Below, in pieces: positions 25,995 through 34,041 of a stretch of 38,078 bases of DNA. Source of the DNA: CAYJLW01 sp964370965 (lineage in GTDB: Bacteria; Actinomycetota; Acidimicrobiia; UBA2766); contig CAYJLW010000041.1 in NCBI GenBank assembly GCA_964370965.1, forward strand, positions 1-38,078, in the 5' to 3' direction. The translations under genes and the position numbers were made by a program. The notes under the pieces were generated by a model. That model was not told the origin of the DNA. It did not search any database and saw nothing but the letters and a program-made list of their open reading frames with translations. The stretch's first letter is position 1; every line of letters begins with the position of its first letter.

Positions 25995-27641
25995 TCAGAG
26001 CGCCACGACGACGCCGGAGTCGGCCTCCAGCTCTCCGGGAGGGTCGCCCTCCTGGGGAGCGCCGGGGCGGGTGTCGCACAGGAGAGCGCCGCCGGCGAGG
26101 TCGCCCGGGAGCGGGGCCGGGTCGGGGCCGAAGTTCACAGCCACGCCCACGAGCTCCCCCCCACCGGCGCGCACGTAGGCGAGGATGGACTCGGCGCCGT
26201 CCACGAGGACGAGGTTCCCGCGATGCAGGGCGGGCAGCGTGCGCCTGAGGGCGAGGAGGCGGCGGTAGAGGGACAGCAGGGACTCGGGATCGGTCTCCTG
26301 CTCGGCCACGCTGAGGCCGGGGACGTCGCCGCCGTCGGGCAGCCAGGGCGTCGCGGCGCTGAACCCGACGCCCGGGCCGGGCCGCCACCGCATGGGGGTC
26401 CGCTCCGGGTCACGGCCGAAACCCGGGTACGTCACCCCCACCGGGTCCCTGAGGTCCGCGGGGGCGACGGGCACGTCGCGCATCCCGATCTCCTCGCCCT
26501 GGTACAGGAACGGGGTTCCCCAGAGGGTGAGAAGGACGCAGGCCGCCGCCCGCGTCCGTCCGGGAAGAGCGGCGTCGGGGTCGTGACGCGTGCTGTGACG
26601 GGACCGGTCGTGGTTCGACAGCGCCCACGCCGGCCGGGCGTGCTCGGGCACCGTCTCCTCGACCCCAGCGACGGCCTGTCGCCAGGCCCGGGCGTTCCAG
26701 GTGGCATCGGCGAGCTCGAAGTGGAACGAGAGTTGGAGGCCGGGCGTCTCCACCGGTCCGTAGTAGTTGCGGCGGTGCTGGGCGGTGTCGGGGAAGGCCT
26801 CGCCCACGAGCATGGTCCCCGGGAACTCCCCGGTGACCGAACGCAGGCCGGCGAGGGCGTCGGGAAGGTCGTCGAAGTTCTGGTCGTAGAGGTGCTGTTG
26901 CGCGAGGGAGGGCGCCACCTGGCGCACGGCCTCCGCGCCCGGCCACCACGGGTTGTCACGAAACGCCGGGTCCTTGCGGATGCGGTCGACGACGTCGAGA
27001 CGGAAGCCCGCGACACCCCGGCGGAACCAGAACCGCATCGCCTCGTGCATGCGAGCCTCGAGCTCCGGGTTGCGCCAGTTGAGGTCGGCCTGGGTCCCGA
27101 GGAACGTGGCCAGGTAGTACTGCCCGGACGCGTCGTCCCATCGCCAGGCGCCCCCCTCGCCGGGGCCGAACATCGAGGACCAGTTGTTGGGCGGGCCCCC
27201 GTCGGGCGCCGGGTTCCGCCAGATGTAGTAGTCCCGGGTGGGCGAGTCCCGGCCCGCCAGGGCCTCCTGGAACCAGGGGTGGGCGGTCGAGGAATGGTTG
27301 GGAACGAAGTCGAGGACGACGCGTACTCCCACGTCGGTGGCCGCCGCCACGAGGCTGTCGAAGTCGCCCAGGGTGCCGTACTCGGGGTTCACGTCGCAGT
27401 AGTCGGCGACGTCGTAGCCGAAGTCGTCCTGGGGCGACGGGTAGATGGGCGACAGCCAGATGGCATCGACGCCGAGGCCGTCGCGACCGAGGTGGGGGAG
27501 GTGCGCCGTGATCCCGGGAAGGTCCCCGACGCCGTCGCCGTCGCTGTCGGCGAAGCTGCGGGGGTAGACCTGGTAGCAGACGGCGCCGTCCCACCACCGG
27601 GGGTCCGCTTCGAGCCATCGCCGGGTGTCCGGGGCGCTCAC
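25995..27641 (-). CDS. GH13 alpha-glucosidase (oligo-1,6-glucosidase/trehalose-hydrolase type)
   Basis: A 548-aa cytoplasmic glycoside hydrolase with the (beta/alpha)8 barrel of GH13. VCYQVYPRSFADSDGDGVGD is the N-terminal signature with a Ca2+-loop-like DxDxDG. DFVPNHSS is region I. GFRLDVVDRI has the nucleophile Asp216, LVGEAF the acid/base Glu281 and LSNHDRSR the third acid Asp345. YQGEEIGM is also conserved. The length is normal for alpha-glucosidases acting on maltose, isomaltose or sucrose-type sugars. No signal peptide is present, so it works on imported sugars. The start is GTG 27641 and overlaps the stop of the upstream lipoprotein gene by four bases (GTGA), so the two are translated together. 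No sugar transporter is next to it. Confidence 0.93.
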   Translation of the reverse strand: MSAPDTRRWLEADPRWWDGAVCYQVYPRSFADSDGDGVGDLPGITAHLPHLGRDGLGVDAIWLSPIYPSPQDDFGYDVADYCDVNPEYGTLGDFDSLVAAATDVGVRVVLDFVPNHSSTAHPWFQEALAGRDSPTRDYYIWRNPAPDGGPPNNWSSMFGPGEGGAWRWDDASGQYYLATFLGTQADLNWRNPELEARMHEAMRFWFRRGVAGFRLDVVDRIRKDPAFRDNPWWPGAEAVRQVAPSLAQQHLYDQNFDDLPDALAGLRSVTGEFPGTMLVGEAFPDTAQHRRNYYGPVETPGLQLSFHFELADATWNARAWRQAVAGVEETVPEHARPAWALSNHDRSRHSTRHDPDAALPGRTRAAACVLLTLWGTPFLYQGEEIGMRDVPVAPADLRDPVGVTYPGFGRDPERTPMRWRPGPGVGFSAATPWLPDGGDVPGLSVAEQETDPESLLSLYRRLLALRRTLPALHRGNLVLVDGAESILAYVRAGGGELVGVAVNFGPDPAPLPGDLAGGALLCDTRPGAPQEGDPPGELEADSGVVVAL

Positions 27642-28204
27642 GGCCTGAACTCCACGGATCGCACGGCGTTGGAGACGTCCACGACGTGAGCGTTGAAAGC
27701 GTCGCCCGGCGCCTCGTAGGTGACTATGTACGCCTTGGAGTTGCGTACCGTCCAGGCCTGCAGGACCCGCATCGGCTTCCCTTTGCGACGCATGTCGAGG
27801 ATCACTTCCCGCCCCACCGTGTCTCCGAAGCGCGCCGGGTCCGGACCCACGATCTCCCCGAGGGCGTCCTGGTTGAGCCGACCGAGGGTCGCGCTCGAGT
27901 AGTCCTCGATCGTGGTTCCCGTGGCGTCCGTGACGGCGACGGAGAACAGGGCGTTCTTCCCGGGCGCGAAGGCGACGAACGTCCCGGGCTCCAACCCGGA
28001 GAGGTCACCCACCTGCTTCCACTGCGCCGGATGGCGGAACTCCAGGCCGGCCTGCGGGGCGACGAAGGTGGAGAGCTTCGTGGAGGCGGTGGGCCTCTCG
28101 ATCGGCTCCGGGGACGCCGCCCCCTGCTTCTCCCCGCCGCCGCCGCACGCGCCCGAGAACACGACCGCCAAGACGGCTACGAGGGCGAGGAGGCTTCTGC
28201 GCAT
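27638..28204 (-). CDS. Predicted lipoprotein, PsbP/LpqN-like
   Basis: A 188-aa exported lipoprotein. ATG 28204 gives MRRSLLALVAVLAVVFSGACGGGG, a type II signal with Cys20 as the lipidated residue (lipobox SGAC, slightly non-standard), followed by a low-complexity linker. The mature part (LEFRHPAQWKQVGDLSGLEP, then the LNQDALGEIVG segment and AWTVRNSKAYIVTYEAPG) has the layout of the small PsbP-like/DUF1795-type domains found in actinobacterial lipoproteins. I cannot assign a ligand. The stop overlaps the GH13 start, so the pair is one operon. Upstream, two hairpins isolate it from valS. No Shine-Dalgarno sequence is visible before the ATG. Confidence 0.8.
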   Translation of the reverse strand: MRRSLLALVAVLAVVFSGACGGGGEKQGAASPEPIERPTASTKLSTFVAPQAGLEFRHPAQWKQVGDLSGLEPGTFVAFAPGKNALFSVAVTDATGTTIEDYSSATLGRLNQDALGEIVGPDPARFGDTVGREVILDMRRKGKPMRVLQAWTVRNSKAYIVTYEAPGDAFNAHVVDVSNAVRSVEFRP

Positions 28205-28270
28205 GGGGGGGACCCGGGTGGGGGACTGGTGGGCGCATTCTGGCAGAGGAACCCTCGGCGCCGACAGCGT

Positions 28271-28297
28271 GAGGCCCCGAAGCGGGATCGGGGCCTC
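28271..28297 (-). terminator. Second terminator hairpin after valS
   Basis: Perfect 10-bp arms (28271-28280 and 28288-28297) flank a 7-nt loop. The first four bases of the upstream hairpin are shared with this one, so the two stems are mutually exclusive at their edges. Confidence 0.65.
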
Positions 28298-28338
28298 GCC
28301 TGACCGGCGGGTGGCCGGCACCCGCCGGTCAGGCGAGG
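28294..28338 (-). terminator. 20-bp perfect hairpin enclosing the valS stop codon
   Basis: The arms 28294-28313 and 28319-28338 are exact complements with a GCCGG-type 5-nt loop. The last codons and the TGA of valS (28329-28331) lie in one arm. It is a probable terminator followed directly by a second hairpin. Confidence 0.7.
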
Positions 28339-30851
28339 TCGAAGGCGACGGTGAGGGCGGAGACGTCGCCCTCTGACGTCTCCACACGCTCGATGGCCCC
28401 GGCGGAGAGGACGTCGCCGAGGGCCGGGGAGAGCTTGGCGAGCTGGGCCGGCGAGCCCGTGATGCGGGCCTCGGGGACGGGCACCTTGATCGAGACCTTT
28501 GCCTCGCTCTTGATCTTGCGGATCTGGGTGATCGCGTCGACGGCGGCCTCGAAGACGGCCGGGTCGCCGTCGACGCTGACCTCGTCGACGAGAGGCCACG
28601 GTGCCCGGTGGATCGACCCGGCGGCCTCCCAGCCCCAGATCTCGTCGGTCACGTACGGCAGGAACGGGGCGAGGAGTCGGACGACCGTCGAGAGGGAGAC
28701 CCCCCAGGCCGCCAGGGCCGAGCGGTCGCCCTCGTAGGCCCGCTCCTTGGAGAGCTCGAGGAAGTTGTCGCACAGGTTCGACCAGAACCACGTCTCGACG
28801 ACGTCGAGGGCGGCGGCGGTCTCGAAACGCTCGAAGAGGGCGGTGGCCTCGGCGACGACGGGGCCCAGGAGCGCCAGGTGGGCGCGGTCGAGGGGATGGC
28901 TGACGTCCGCCGGGGAGCAGTCGTGGAGGCCGAGGCCGTTCTCCCGCAGCCTGCCCACGACGAGCTTGGCGGCGTTGAAGAGCTTGGTGACGAGACGACG
29001 GCCCACCTTGAAGACGCTCTCGTCGTAGGCGGTGTCGGTGCCGAGGCGGGCGGAGGCGGACCAGTAGCGGGCGGCGTCGGAGCCGTAGCGTTCCAGGAGG
29101 TCCATGGGCGTCACGACGTTCCCACGGGACTTCGACATCTTCTTGCGGTCGGGGTCGAGCACCCAGCCCGATATCACGACGTCGTGCCAGGGGATCGAGC
29201 CGTCCATCATGTACGCCCGGGCGATCGTGTAGAAGGCCCACGTGCGGATGATCTCGTGGCTCTGCGGGCGCACGTCCATGGGGAAGAGGCGCCGGAAGCG
29301 TTCGTCGTCCACCGCCCACTGCGCGGCGATCTGGGGCGTGAGGCTCGACGTCGCCCAGGTGTCGAAGACGTCCACGTCGGCCGTGAAGCCGCCGGGCACG
29401 TCCCGCTGGTCCTCCCCGTAGCCGCCCGGGACGTCGGTCATGGGATCGACGGGGAGGCTGTCGCACTCGGGCCAGATCGGGCTGTCGTGGAGGGCTTCGC
29501 CCGCCTCGTCGAGTCGGTACCACACCGGCACGGGGACGCCGAAGTAGCGCTGGCGGCTCACGTTCCAGTCGTGGCGGAGGCCCTCCACCCAGTGTTCGTA
29601 GCGGGTGCGCATGAACGCCGGGTGCCAGGCGATCTTGCGGCCCTGGGCGAGGAGGGCGTCCTTCTTGTCGAGGAGGCGGATGAACCACTGCCGGGTGGGG
29701 AGGAACTCCAGGGGCCGGTCGCCCTTCTCGTAGAACTTCACGACCTGGGTGACGGCTGTGCCCTCGACGCCCAAGGCCCCGGCCACCTTCGCCTTCGCCT
29801 GTTTCGTGGTGAGGCCCACGATCTCTTCGTGGAGCGCCTGGGCGGCCTCGGGGTCGTCGGACTCCCAGCCTTCGCTGCCCCAGTCCACGGGCAGGATGCG
29901 CCCGTTGGCGCCCACGACCATGCGAGTGGCGAGGCCGAGGTCGTCCCGCCATGTGACGTCGGTGACGTCGCCGAAGGTGCAGACCATGACGGCGCCCGTG
30001 CCCTTCTCGGGGTCGGCGAGCTCGTGGGCATGCACCGGTACGCGCACGCGGAAGCCCGGCGTGATCGCGTGGCGGCCCACGAGATCCTTGTAGCGGTCGT
30101 CGTCGGGGTGCACGACCACGCCCACGCAGGCGGCGAGGAGCTCGGGGCGCGTGGTCATGACGGGGAGCTCGCCGCCGCCGTCGCGCCCGAAGGCGAGGAG
30201 GAACTCGAATCCCTGGACCTCGCGGTCTTCGACCTCGGCCTGGGCGACACCGGTACGGAAGTCGACGTCCCACATCGTGGGGGCGTCCGAGGAGTACACC
30301 TCGCCCTTGTCGACGAGGTCGAGGAAGGCGAGCTGGGAGACACGCCGGCAGTGCTCGTCGACGGTGGTGTAGGTCTGGGACCAGTCCACGGAGAGGCCGA
30401 GGCGCGTCCAGAGCGCCCGGAAGGCCTTCTCGTCCTCGTCGGTGACCTGCGCGCAGAGCTCGATGAAGCGCCGGCGGCTCACCGGCGTGGCCTCTTTGGC
30501 TTTCGGGTCGGGCTCCACTTGGGGGTCGTAGGGGAGGTGCGGCTCGCAGCGGACCCGGAGGTGGTTCTGCACCCGGCGCTCCGTGGGGAGGCCGTTGTCG
30601 TCCCAGCCCATGGGGTAGAAGACGTTCCTGCCCCGCATCCGCCAGTGGCGGGCGACAAGGTCGGTGTGGGTGTAGCTGAACACGTGGCCCACGTGGAGTG
30701 AGCCGGACACCGTGGGCGGGGGGGTGTCCACGACGAAGGTCTCGTCGCGGGGCCTGGTGGCGTCGTAGCGGTAGACGCCGGCTTCCTCCCATTCCCGGCC
30801 CAGGCGGGTCTCGACGGCGGCGGTGTCCAGCTTGTCCGGCAGCTCTCTCAT
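28329..30851 (-). CDS. valS: Valyl-tRNA synthetase
   Basis: An 840-aa class I aminoacyl-tRNA synthetase that charges tRNA-Val. Visible are the HIGH-type motif SGSLHVGHVFSYTHTDL (His53 to His56), GWDDNGLPTERRVQNHLRVR, the editing-domain segment MTTRPELLAACVGVVVHPDD, the active-site LPTRQWFIRLLDKK and VSRQRYFGVPVPVWY, and KKMSKSRGN near residue 570. The QNHLRVRCEP form and the shorter C-terminus, without the long coiled-coil arm of E. coli ValS, match the second ValS type that is widespread in actinobacteria. The start is ATG 30851 with no ribosome binding site but a TATCCT box eight bases before it. It is divergent from the thioredoxin gene. No T-box was recognised. Confidence 0.96.
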   Translation of the reverse strand: MRELPDKLDTAAVETRLGREWEEAGVYRYDATRPRDETFVVDTPPPTVSGSLHVGHVFSYTHTDLVARHWRMRGRNVFYPMGWDDNGLPTERRVQNHLRVRCEPHLPYDPQVEPDPKAKEATPVSRRRFIELCAQVTDEDEKAFRALWTRLGLSVDWSQTYTTVDEHCRRVSQLAFLDLVDKGEVYSSDAPTMWDVDFRTGVAQAEVEDREVQGFEFLLAFGRDGGGELPVMTTRPELLAACVGVVVHPDDDRYKDLVGRHAITPGFRVRVPVHAHELADPEKGTGAVMVCTFGDVTDVTWRDDLGLATRMVVGANGRILPVDWGSEGWESDDPEAAQALHEEIVGLTTKQAKAKVAGALGVEGTAVTQVVKFYEKGDRPLEFLPTRQWFIRLLDKKDALLAQGRKIAWHPAFMRTRYEHWVEGLRHDWNVSRQRYFGVPVPVWYRLDEAGEALHDSPIWPECDSLPVDPMTDVPGGYGEDQRDVPGGFTADVDVFDTWATSSLTPQIAAQWAVDDERFRRLFPMDVRPQSHEIIRTWAFYTIARAYMMDGSIPWHDVVISGWVLDPDRKKMSKSRGNVVTPMDLLERYGSDAARYWSASARLGTDTAYDESVFKVGRRLVTKLFNAAKLVVGRLRENGLGLHDCSPADVSHPLDRAHLALLGPVVAEATALFERFETAAALDVVETWFWSNLCDNFLELSKERAYEGDRSALAAWGVSLSTVVRLLAPFLPYVTDEIWGWEAAGSIHRAPWPLVDEVSVDGDPAVFEAAVDAITQIRKIKSEAKVSIKVPVPEARITGSPAQLAKLSPALGDVLSAGAIERVETSEGDVSALTVAFDLA

Positions 30852-30859
30852 CGGCCGGG

Positions 30860-30865
30860 AGGATA
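30860..30865 (-). promoter_or_regulatory. Leaderless -10 element of valS
   Basis: TATCCT on the minus strand, eight bases before ATG 30851, no Shine-Dalgarno sequence. It fits the TANNNT pattern seen before other genes here. Confidence 0.4.
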
Positions 30866-30907
30866 ACGGGGAATACCCGCGGGGCCGCAGCGGTTGGATC
30901 GTGCAAG

Positions 30908-30921
30908 TACCCCCGGGGGTA
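30908..30921 (+). promoter_or_regulatory. CsoR/CstR-like operator at the thioredoxin promoter
   Basis: TACCCCCGGGGGTA is a perfect 14-bp palindrome that abuts a TATGAT -10 hexamer (30922-30927). Known CsoR-family (Cu+, persulfide) operators have the form ATACCC..GGGTAT with C/G runs, so this is a good candidate. No csoR gene is in the window. Confidence 0.55.
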
Positions 30922-30958
30922 TATGATCCGGGGTGCCGAACCCAGAGGAGTTGATCCC

Positions 30959-31276
30959 ATGCCAGCCATCGCCCACGTCCAGGAGAACACCTTCGGCGCC
31001 GAGGTGCTCGCCTCGCCGACCCCGGTGGTCGTGGACTTCTGGGCCCCCTGGTGCGGGCCCTGCCGGATGGTCGCCCCCGAGCTCGAGGCCCTCGCCGTCG
31101 CCCACGGCGACGCCGTCAAGGTCGTGAAGGTGAACATCGACGACGCCCCCGCTCTCGCCACCGGCTACGGGATCATGGGTGTCCCCACCATCGCTCTCTT
31201 CAAAGGAGGCGAGATGGTCGCCCAGAGCGTGGGCGCCAAGCCCCGTGCCCGCATTGAGGCCGATCTCGGCCTCTAG
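30959..31276 (+). CDS. trxA: Thioredoxin
   Basis: A 105-aa thioredoxin. The redox site is FWAPWCGPCRMVAPEL (Cys32, Cys35), and the cis-proline loop GIMGVPTIALFKGGE has Pro76. It reduces disulfides in cytoplasmic proteins using electrons from thioredoxin reductase, which is not encoded here. The length is that of single-domain thioredoxins. The start is ATG 30959 with GAGGAG upstream. The preceding promoter carries a CsoR-like palindrome, suggesting control by copper or by sulfane sulfur. It is followed after 67 bases by the dodecin-like gene. Confidence 0.96.
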   Translation: MPAIAHVQENTFGAEVLASPTPVVVDFWAPWCGPCRMVAPELEALAVAHGDAVKVVKVNIDDAPALATGYGIMGVPTIALFKGGEMVAQSVGAKPRARIEADLGL

Positions 31277-31331
31277 CCCAAGCGCCAGTCCCCGCCCCCG
31301 GGCCCTCCCACGGAGCGGTGGTTGGGGCGCC

Positions 31332-31337
31332 TAGATT
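31332..31337 (+). promoter_or_regulatory. Leaderless -10 element of the dodecin-like gene
   Basis: TAGATT ends six bases before ATG 31344, with no Shine-Dalgarno sequence between. Confidence 0.45.
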
Positions 31338-31343
31338 CACGCG

Positions 31344-31565
31344 ATGGCCTCCGTCACCAAAACCGTCCACCTCACCGGCCAGTCCGAGATCGGTATCGAG
31401 GACGCCATCCGCACCGCCCTCGCCCGGGCCCAGATGACCCTCCAGGACATCGAGGGCTTCGAGGTCACCAAGATCGACGGGCGCCTGTCCGACGCCGGTG
31501 ACTGGATCTACCGCGTGCACGTCTCCGTGACCTTCGTCGTCAAAGAGAAGTTCCTCCACGAGTGA
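31344..31565 (+). CDS. Dodecin-family protein lacking the flavin-stacking Trp
   Basis: A 73-aa protein with the beta-alpha-beta-beta layout of dodecins, which form hollow dodecamers that store flavins or CoA. MASVTKTVHLTGQSEIGIED, then AIRTALARAQMTLQDIEGFE, align with strand 1 and the helix. The segment normally read as xWFEV is here EGFEV (Gly38), so the tryptophan that stacks on the flavin ring is absent; only Trp54 is present, at a different place. Flavin binding may be lost or altered. The C-terminal strand ends VSVTFVVKEKFLHE. The gene overlaps the metallo-beta-lactamase gene by four bases (GTGA), so the two are translationally coupled. Confidence 0.85.
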   Translation: MASVTKTVHLTGQSEIGIEDAIRTALARAQMTLQDIEGFEVTKIDGRLSDAGDWIYRVHVSVTFVVKEKFLHE

Positions 31566-32557
31566 CCGCCGGTCTCGCCGCCCCGTTCCGGATCGGGCCC
31601 GGCCTGTCACGGATCCGCCTCCCCCTGCCCTTCCCGGGCCTGCCCCCGATGAACGTGTACTGCTTCGAGGAGGACGACGGCTCCCTCACCCTGGTCGAGT
31701 GCGGGATGCCGTGGGACGAGTCCGTGGCCCTGCTGCGCTCGGGCCTCGAGAGCCTCGGGCATCCGGTCTCGGACGTCCGTCGCCTCGTCGTCACCCACGG
31801 CCACATCGACCACTGGGGGAACCTCCCGCAACTGCGCGAGCTCGCCGACTTCGAGCTCGTGATGCACCGGGACTACGGCTTCGAGATGACCCGCTTCGGT
31901 GACCTCGACGAGGTGGCGGAGCGGATGCGCCACTTGTACGTGGCCAACGGGGTCCCCCCGGAGGACGCCGTGGAGATGACGTCGCCCCCTGCCGGGGTGG
32001 ACATCCGCCAGTTCTTCCCCGCCGAGGACATCGTGCCCGAGCGCCTCGTCCACGACGGCGACGTCCTCACTCTCGCCGGGCGGGACCTGCGCGTCGTGTG
32101 GACGCCGGGCCACGCCGTGGGCCACGCCTGCCTGTTCGACCCCGAACGCGGGGAGCTGTTCTCCGGCGACCACGTCCTGCCCAAGATCTCGCCCTACATC
32201 GGCTACGACGGCCGTGTCGAGGACCCTCTGGGGGACTTCCTCGCCTCCCTCCGCAAGGTCGAGGCCCTCGACGCGGGCACGACCTTCCCGGCGCACGGGC
32301 CCACCCTCGAGAGCGGCCGCCGCCGGGCGAAGGAGATCCGCGTCCACCACGACGTCCGCCTCGGCGCCTGCCGGCAGGCGCTCCGTCACGGTCCTGTGAC
32401 CGCCAGGAGCGTGATGGAGACGATCTTCCGTCCGAACCTCCTCATGTTCGAGCAACGGCTCGCCATCTCCGAGACGCTCGCGCACCTCGAGCACCTCGTG
32501 CGCTCCGGCCTGGCGTCCAGGGCCGAGCGCGAGGGGGTCGTCCACTACTCGGCCTGA
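31562..32557 (+). CDS. MBL-fold metallohydrolase with C-terminal winged helix
   Basis: A 331-aa protein. VVTHGHIDHWGNL (His79, His81, Asp83, His84) is the HxHxDH metal site. Further ligands are the His in WTPGHAVGHACLF and the Asp in LFSGDHVLPKI, and PAHGPTLESG has the last His. Residues ~260-331 (LRHGPVTARSVMETIF, ISETLAHLEHLVRSGLASR) are a winged-helix tail as in the LACTB2-like hydrolase group, whose members act as nucleases or thioesterases. The start GTG 31562 overlaps the dodecin stop. No signal peptide is present. The substrate is unknown. Confidence 0.92.
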   Translation: MTAGLAAPFRIGPGLSRIRLPLPFPGLPPMNVYCFEEDDGSLTLVECGMPWDESVALLRSGLESLGHPVSDVRRLVVTHGHIDHWGNLPQLRELADFELVMHRDYGFEMTRFGDLDEVAERMRHLYVANGVPPEDAVEMTSPPAGVDIRQFFPAEDIVPERLVHDGDVLTLAGRDLRVVWTPGHAVGHACLFDPERGELFSGDHVLPKISPYIGYDGRVEDPLGDFLASLRKVEALDAGTTFPAHGPTLESGRRRAKEIRVHHDVRLGACRQALRHGPVTARSVMETIFRPNLLMFEQRLAISETLAHLEHLVRSGLASRAEREGVVHYSA

Positions 32558-32633
32558 ACCCCCGGGTCACACAACCCGCGGGCGTGGTTGCGGACGCGGG
32601 TGTGGACCCCGTCCGCACCCGCCTGGCGCGCGG

Positions 32634-34028
32634 TCAGCGCCCCGTGGGTGTGCTCCGCAGGACGCGGTCGCCGTACCAGCCCCGGGATTTCGTGTTCCGC
32701 ACGGAAGCGAGGGTGCGCAGGAGGTTGTCGAGGTAGTGCGTGCCCGGGCAGGCCCAGCAGCGGTTGGTGGGGTAGAGACGGCCTCCGTTGCCACCCACGG
32801 CGTTCCACGAGGCGAGCGTGGTGAGGACCTGCTCGGCGGTCGTGAGAGGGTTGGTGAGCGCGCCCACGACCCGGTTCTGGTACCGGCCCCTCATAGTGCG
32901 CACCGCGGCCTCGACGCCGGCGTCGATGCTCGGGTAGTCGACCGTGGCGAAACGGCACACCTTCACGGAGCCGAGGTCGGCGTCGAGCTTCTTGGTGTTG
33001 AGCGGGTTGAAACGGCCGCAATGCCCGCCGACGCCGCCTCCCTCCGACTTCGCCCAGGCGACGAGCGCCAGGCGGTGTTCCCGGGTCGCCACCATCTCCT
33101 CGGGGAAGCCCGTGCGCACGGCGAGACGGGCGAGGACGCGGTCGGCCCACTCGGCCACGGTGACCTCGGCGTCGCCGTTGTCGACAGGCACGGGGGCGGC
33201 GTCGACCTCGGGCGCCGGCGCCGGTTCGCGGGCCGGGGGCTCCGGCGGGGGAGCGGGCAGGGGGTCGAGCACGGGTGGGTCGGGCGGGGTGGAGAGGGTC
33301 ACGGGGGCGCCCGTCGGGGCGGTGGCGCCCAGCGCGTCCTGGGTCTCCACGACCACCGTGTAGGCGGCCCCCGGGGCGAGACCGTCGGCCGGAAGCCCCG
33401 CGACCGGGTAGGGCGACCACTCCGAGCGCCAGACGGAGCCGCCGGTGGCGTCGGTCACGCTGAAGCGGTAGGCGACGTCGTCGCCCTCGGCGTCCGCGGC
33501 CAGCGTCGACACGAGCGGGACGACTCCTTCGCGGCCCAGGGCAACGTCAGGGGTGGGAGCGGCGAGAGCGGCGGGCGTCGGCGGTTGGTTCTCCGCCGGG
33601 ACGGCGAGCGTCGCCGACGTGACGGCCGTCGCCGCCGCCTCGGGATCCGCATCCGGAGCGAGCGCGTCGCGGGTCTCCACGACGACGTCGTAGGTCGTCC
33701 CCGGAGCCAGGGCGTCGGGGGCCACGGCGGCTATGGGGGTGGCCGACCAGTCCGAGCGCCAGGCGACGCCGCCCGCGCCGTTCACCGTGAAGCGGTACTG
33801 GACGGGCGGAGCGTCACTGTCTGCGACAGGCGAGCTCACGAGCGTCACAGGCGCCCGCGACCCGCCCCTCGAGAGGGTGGAGACGAGGAGTCGGGAGGCG
33901 GCGGGCCGGCGGCTCGGGCGCAGGGAGACGCCGGGAGCGCGCGGAAGGAAGACGCCGGAGGCCACGACGGCGCAGGCAGCGACCAGGGCGGCACCGGAAA
34001 GGCCTTTGGGGCGCGTGCGGTCGGGCAG
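32634..34028 (-). CDS. Secreted protein with repeated Ig-like domains and lysozyme-fold domain; probable CTG start
   Basis: The first standard start is GTG 33965, but 21 in-frame codons before it encode PDRTRPK followed by GLSGAALVAACAVVASGVFL, a normal signal peptide. CTG at 34026-34028 precedes this, with AGGAG (34037-34041) eight bases upstream and no ATG, GTG or TTG between, so I use CTG (464 aa). Two similar Ig/Fn3-like repeats follow (YRFTVNGAGGVAWRSDWS and YRFSVTDATGGSVWRSEWS, each with a P..TYDVVVETRDAL-type strand), then a Pro-rich linker. The C-terminal ~160 residues (LALVAWAKSEGG, FNPLNTKK, YPSIDAGVEAAVRTM) resemble lysozyme-like, glucosaminidase-type domains found in cell-wall and phage proteins. 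Role: probably peptidoglycan binding or cutting, not proven. Confidence 0.78.
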   Translation of the reverse strand: MPDRTRPKGLSGAALVAACAVVASGVFLPRAPGVSLRPSRRPAASRLLVSTLSRGGSRAPVTLVSSPVADSDAPPVQYRFTVNGAGGVAWRSDWSATPIAAVAPDALAPGTTYDVVVETRDALAPDADPEAAATAVTSATLAVPAENQPPTPAALAAPTPDVALGREGVVPLVSTLAADAEGDDVAYRFSVTDATGGSVWRSEWSPYPVAGLPADGLAPGAAYTVVVETQDALGATAPTGAPVTLSTPPDPPVLDPLPAPPPEPPAREPAPAPEVDAAPVPVDNGDAEVTVAEWADRVLARLAVRTGFPEEMVATREHRLALVAWAKSEGGGVGGHCGRFNPLNTKKLDADLGSVKVCRFATVDYPSIDAGVEAAVRTMRGRYQNRVVGALTNPLTTAEQVLTTLASWNAVGGNGGRLYPTNRCWACPGTHYLDNLLRTLASVRNTKSRGWYGDRVLRSTPTGR

Positions 34029-34036
34029 CGGTCGTG

Positions 34037-34041
34037 CTCCT
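34037..34041 (-). promoter_or_regulatory. Ribosome binding site supporting a CTG start
   Basis: AGGAG on the minus strand, eight bases upstream of CTG 34028. It is far from the next standard start (GTG 33965), so it favours CTG as the start codon. Confidence 0.55.
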
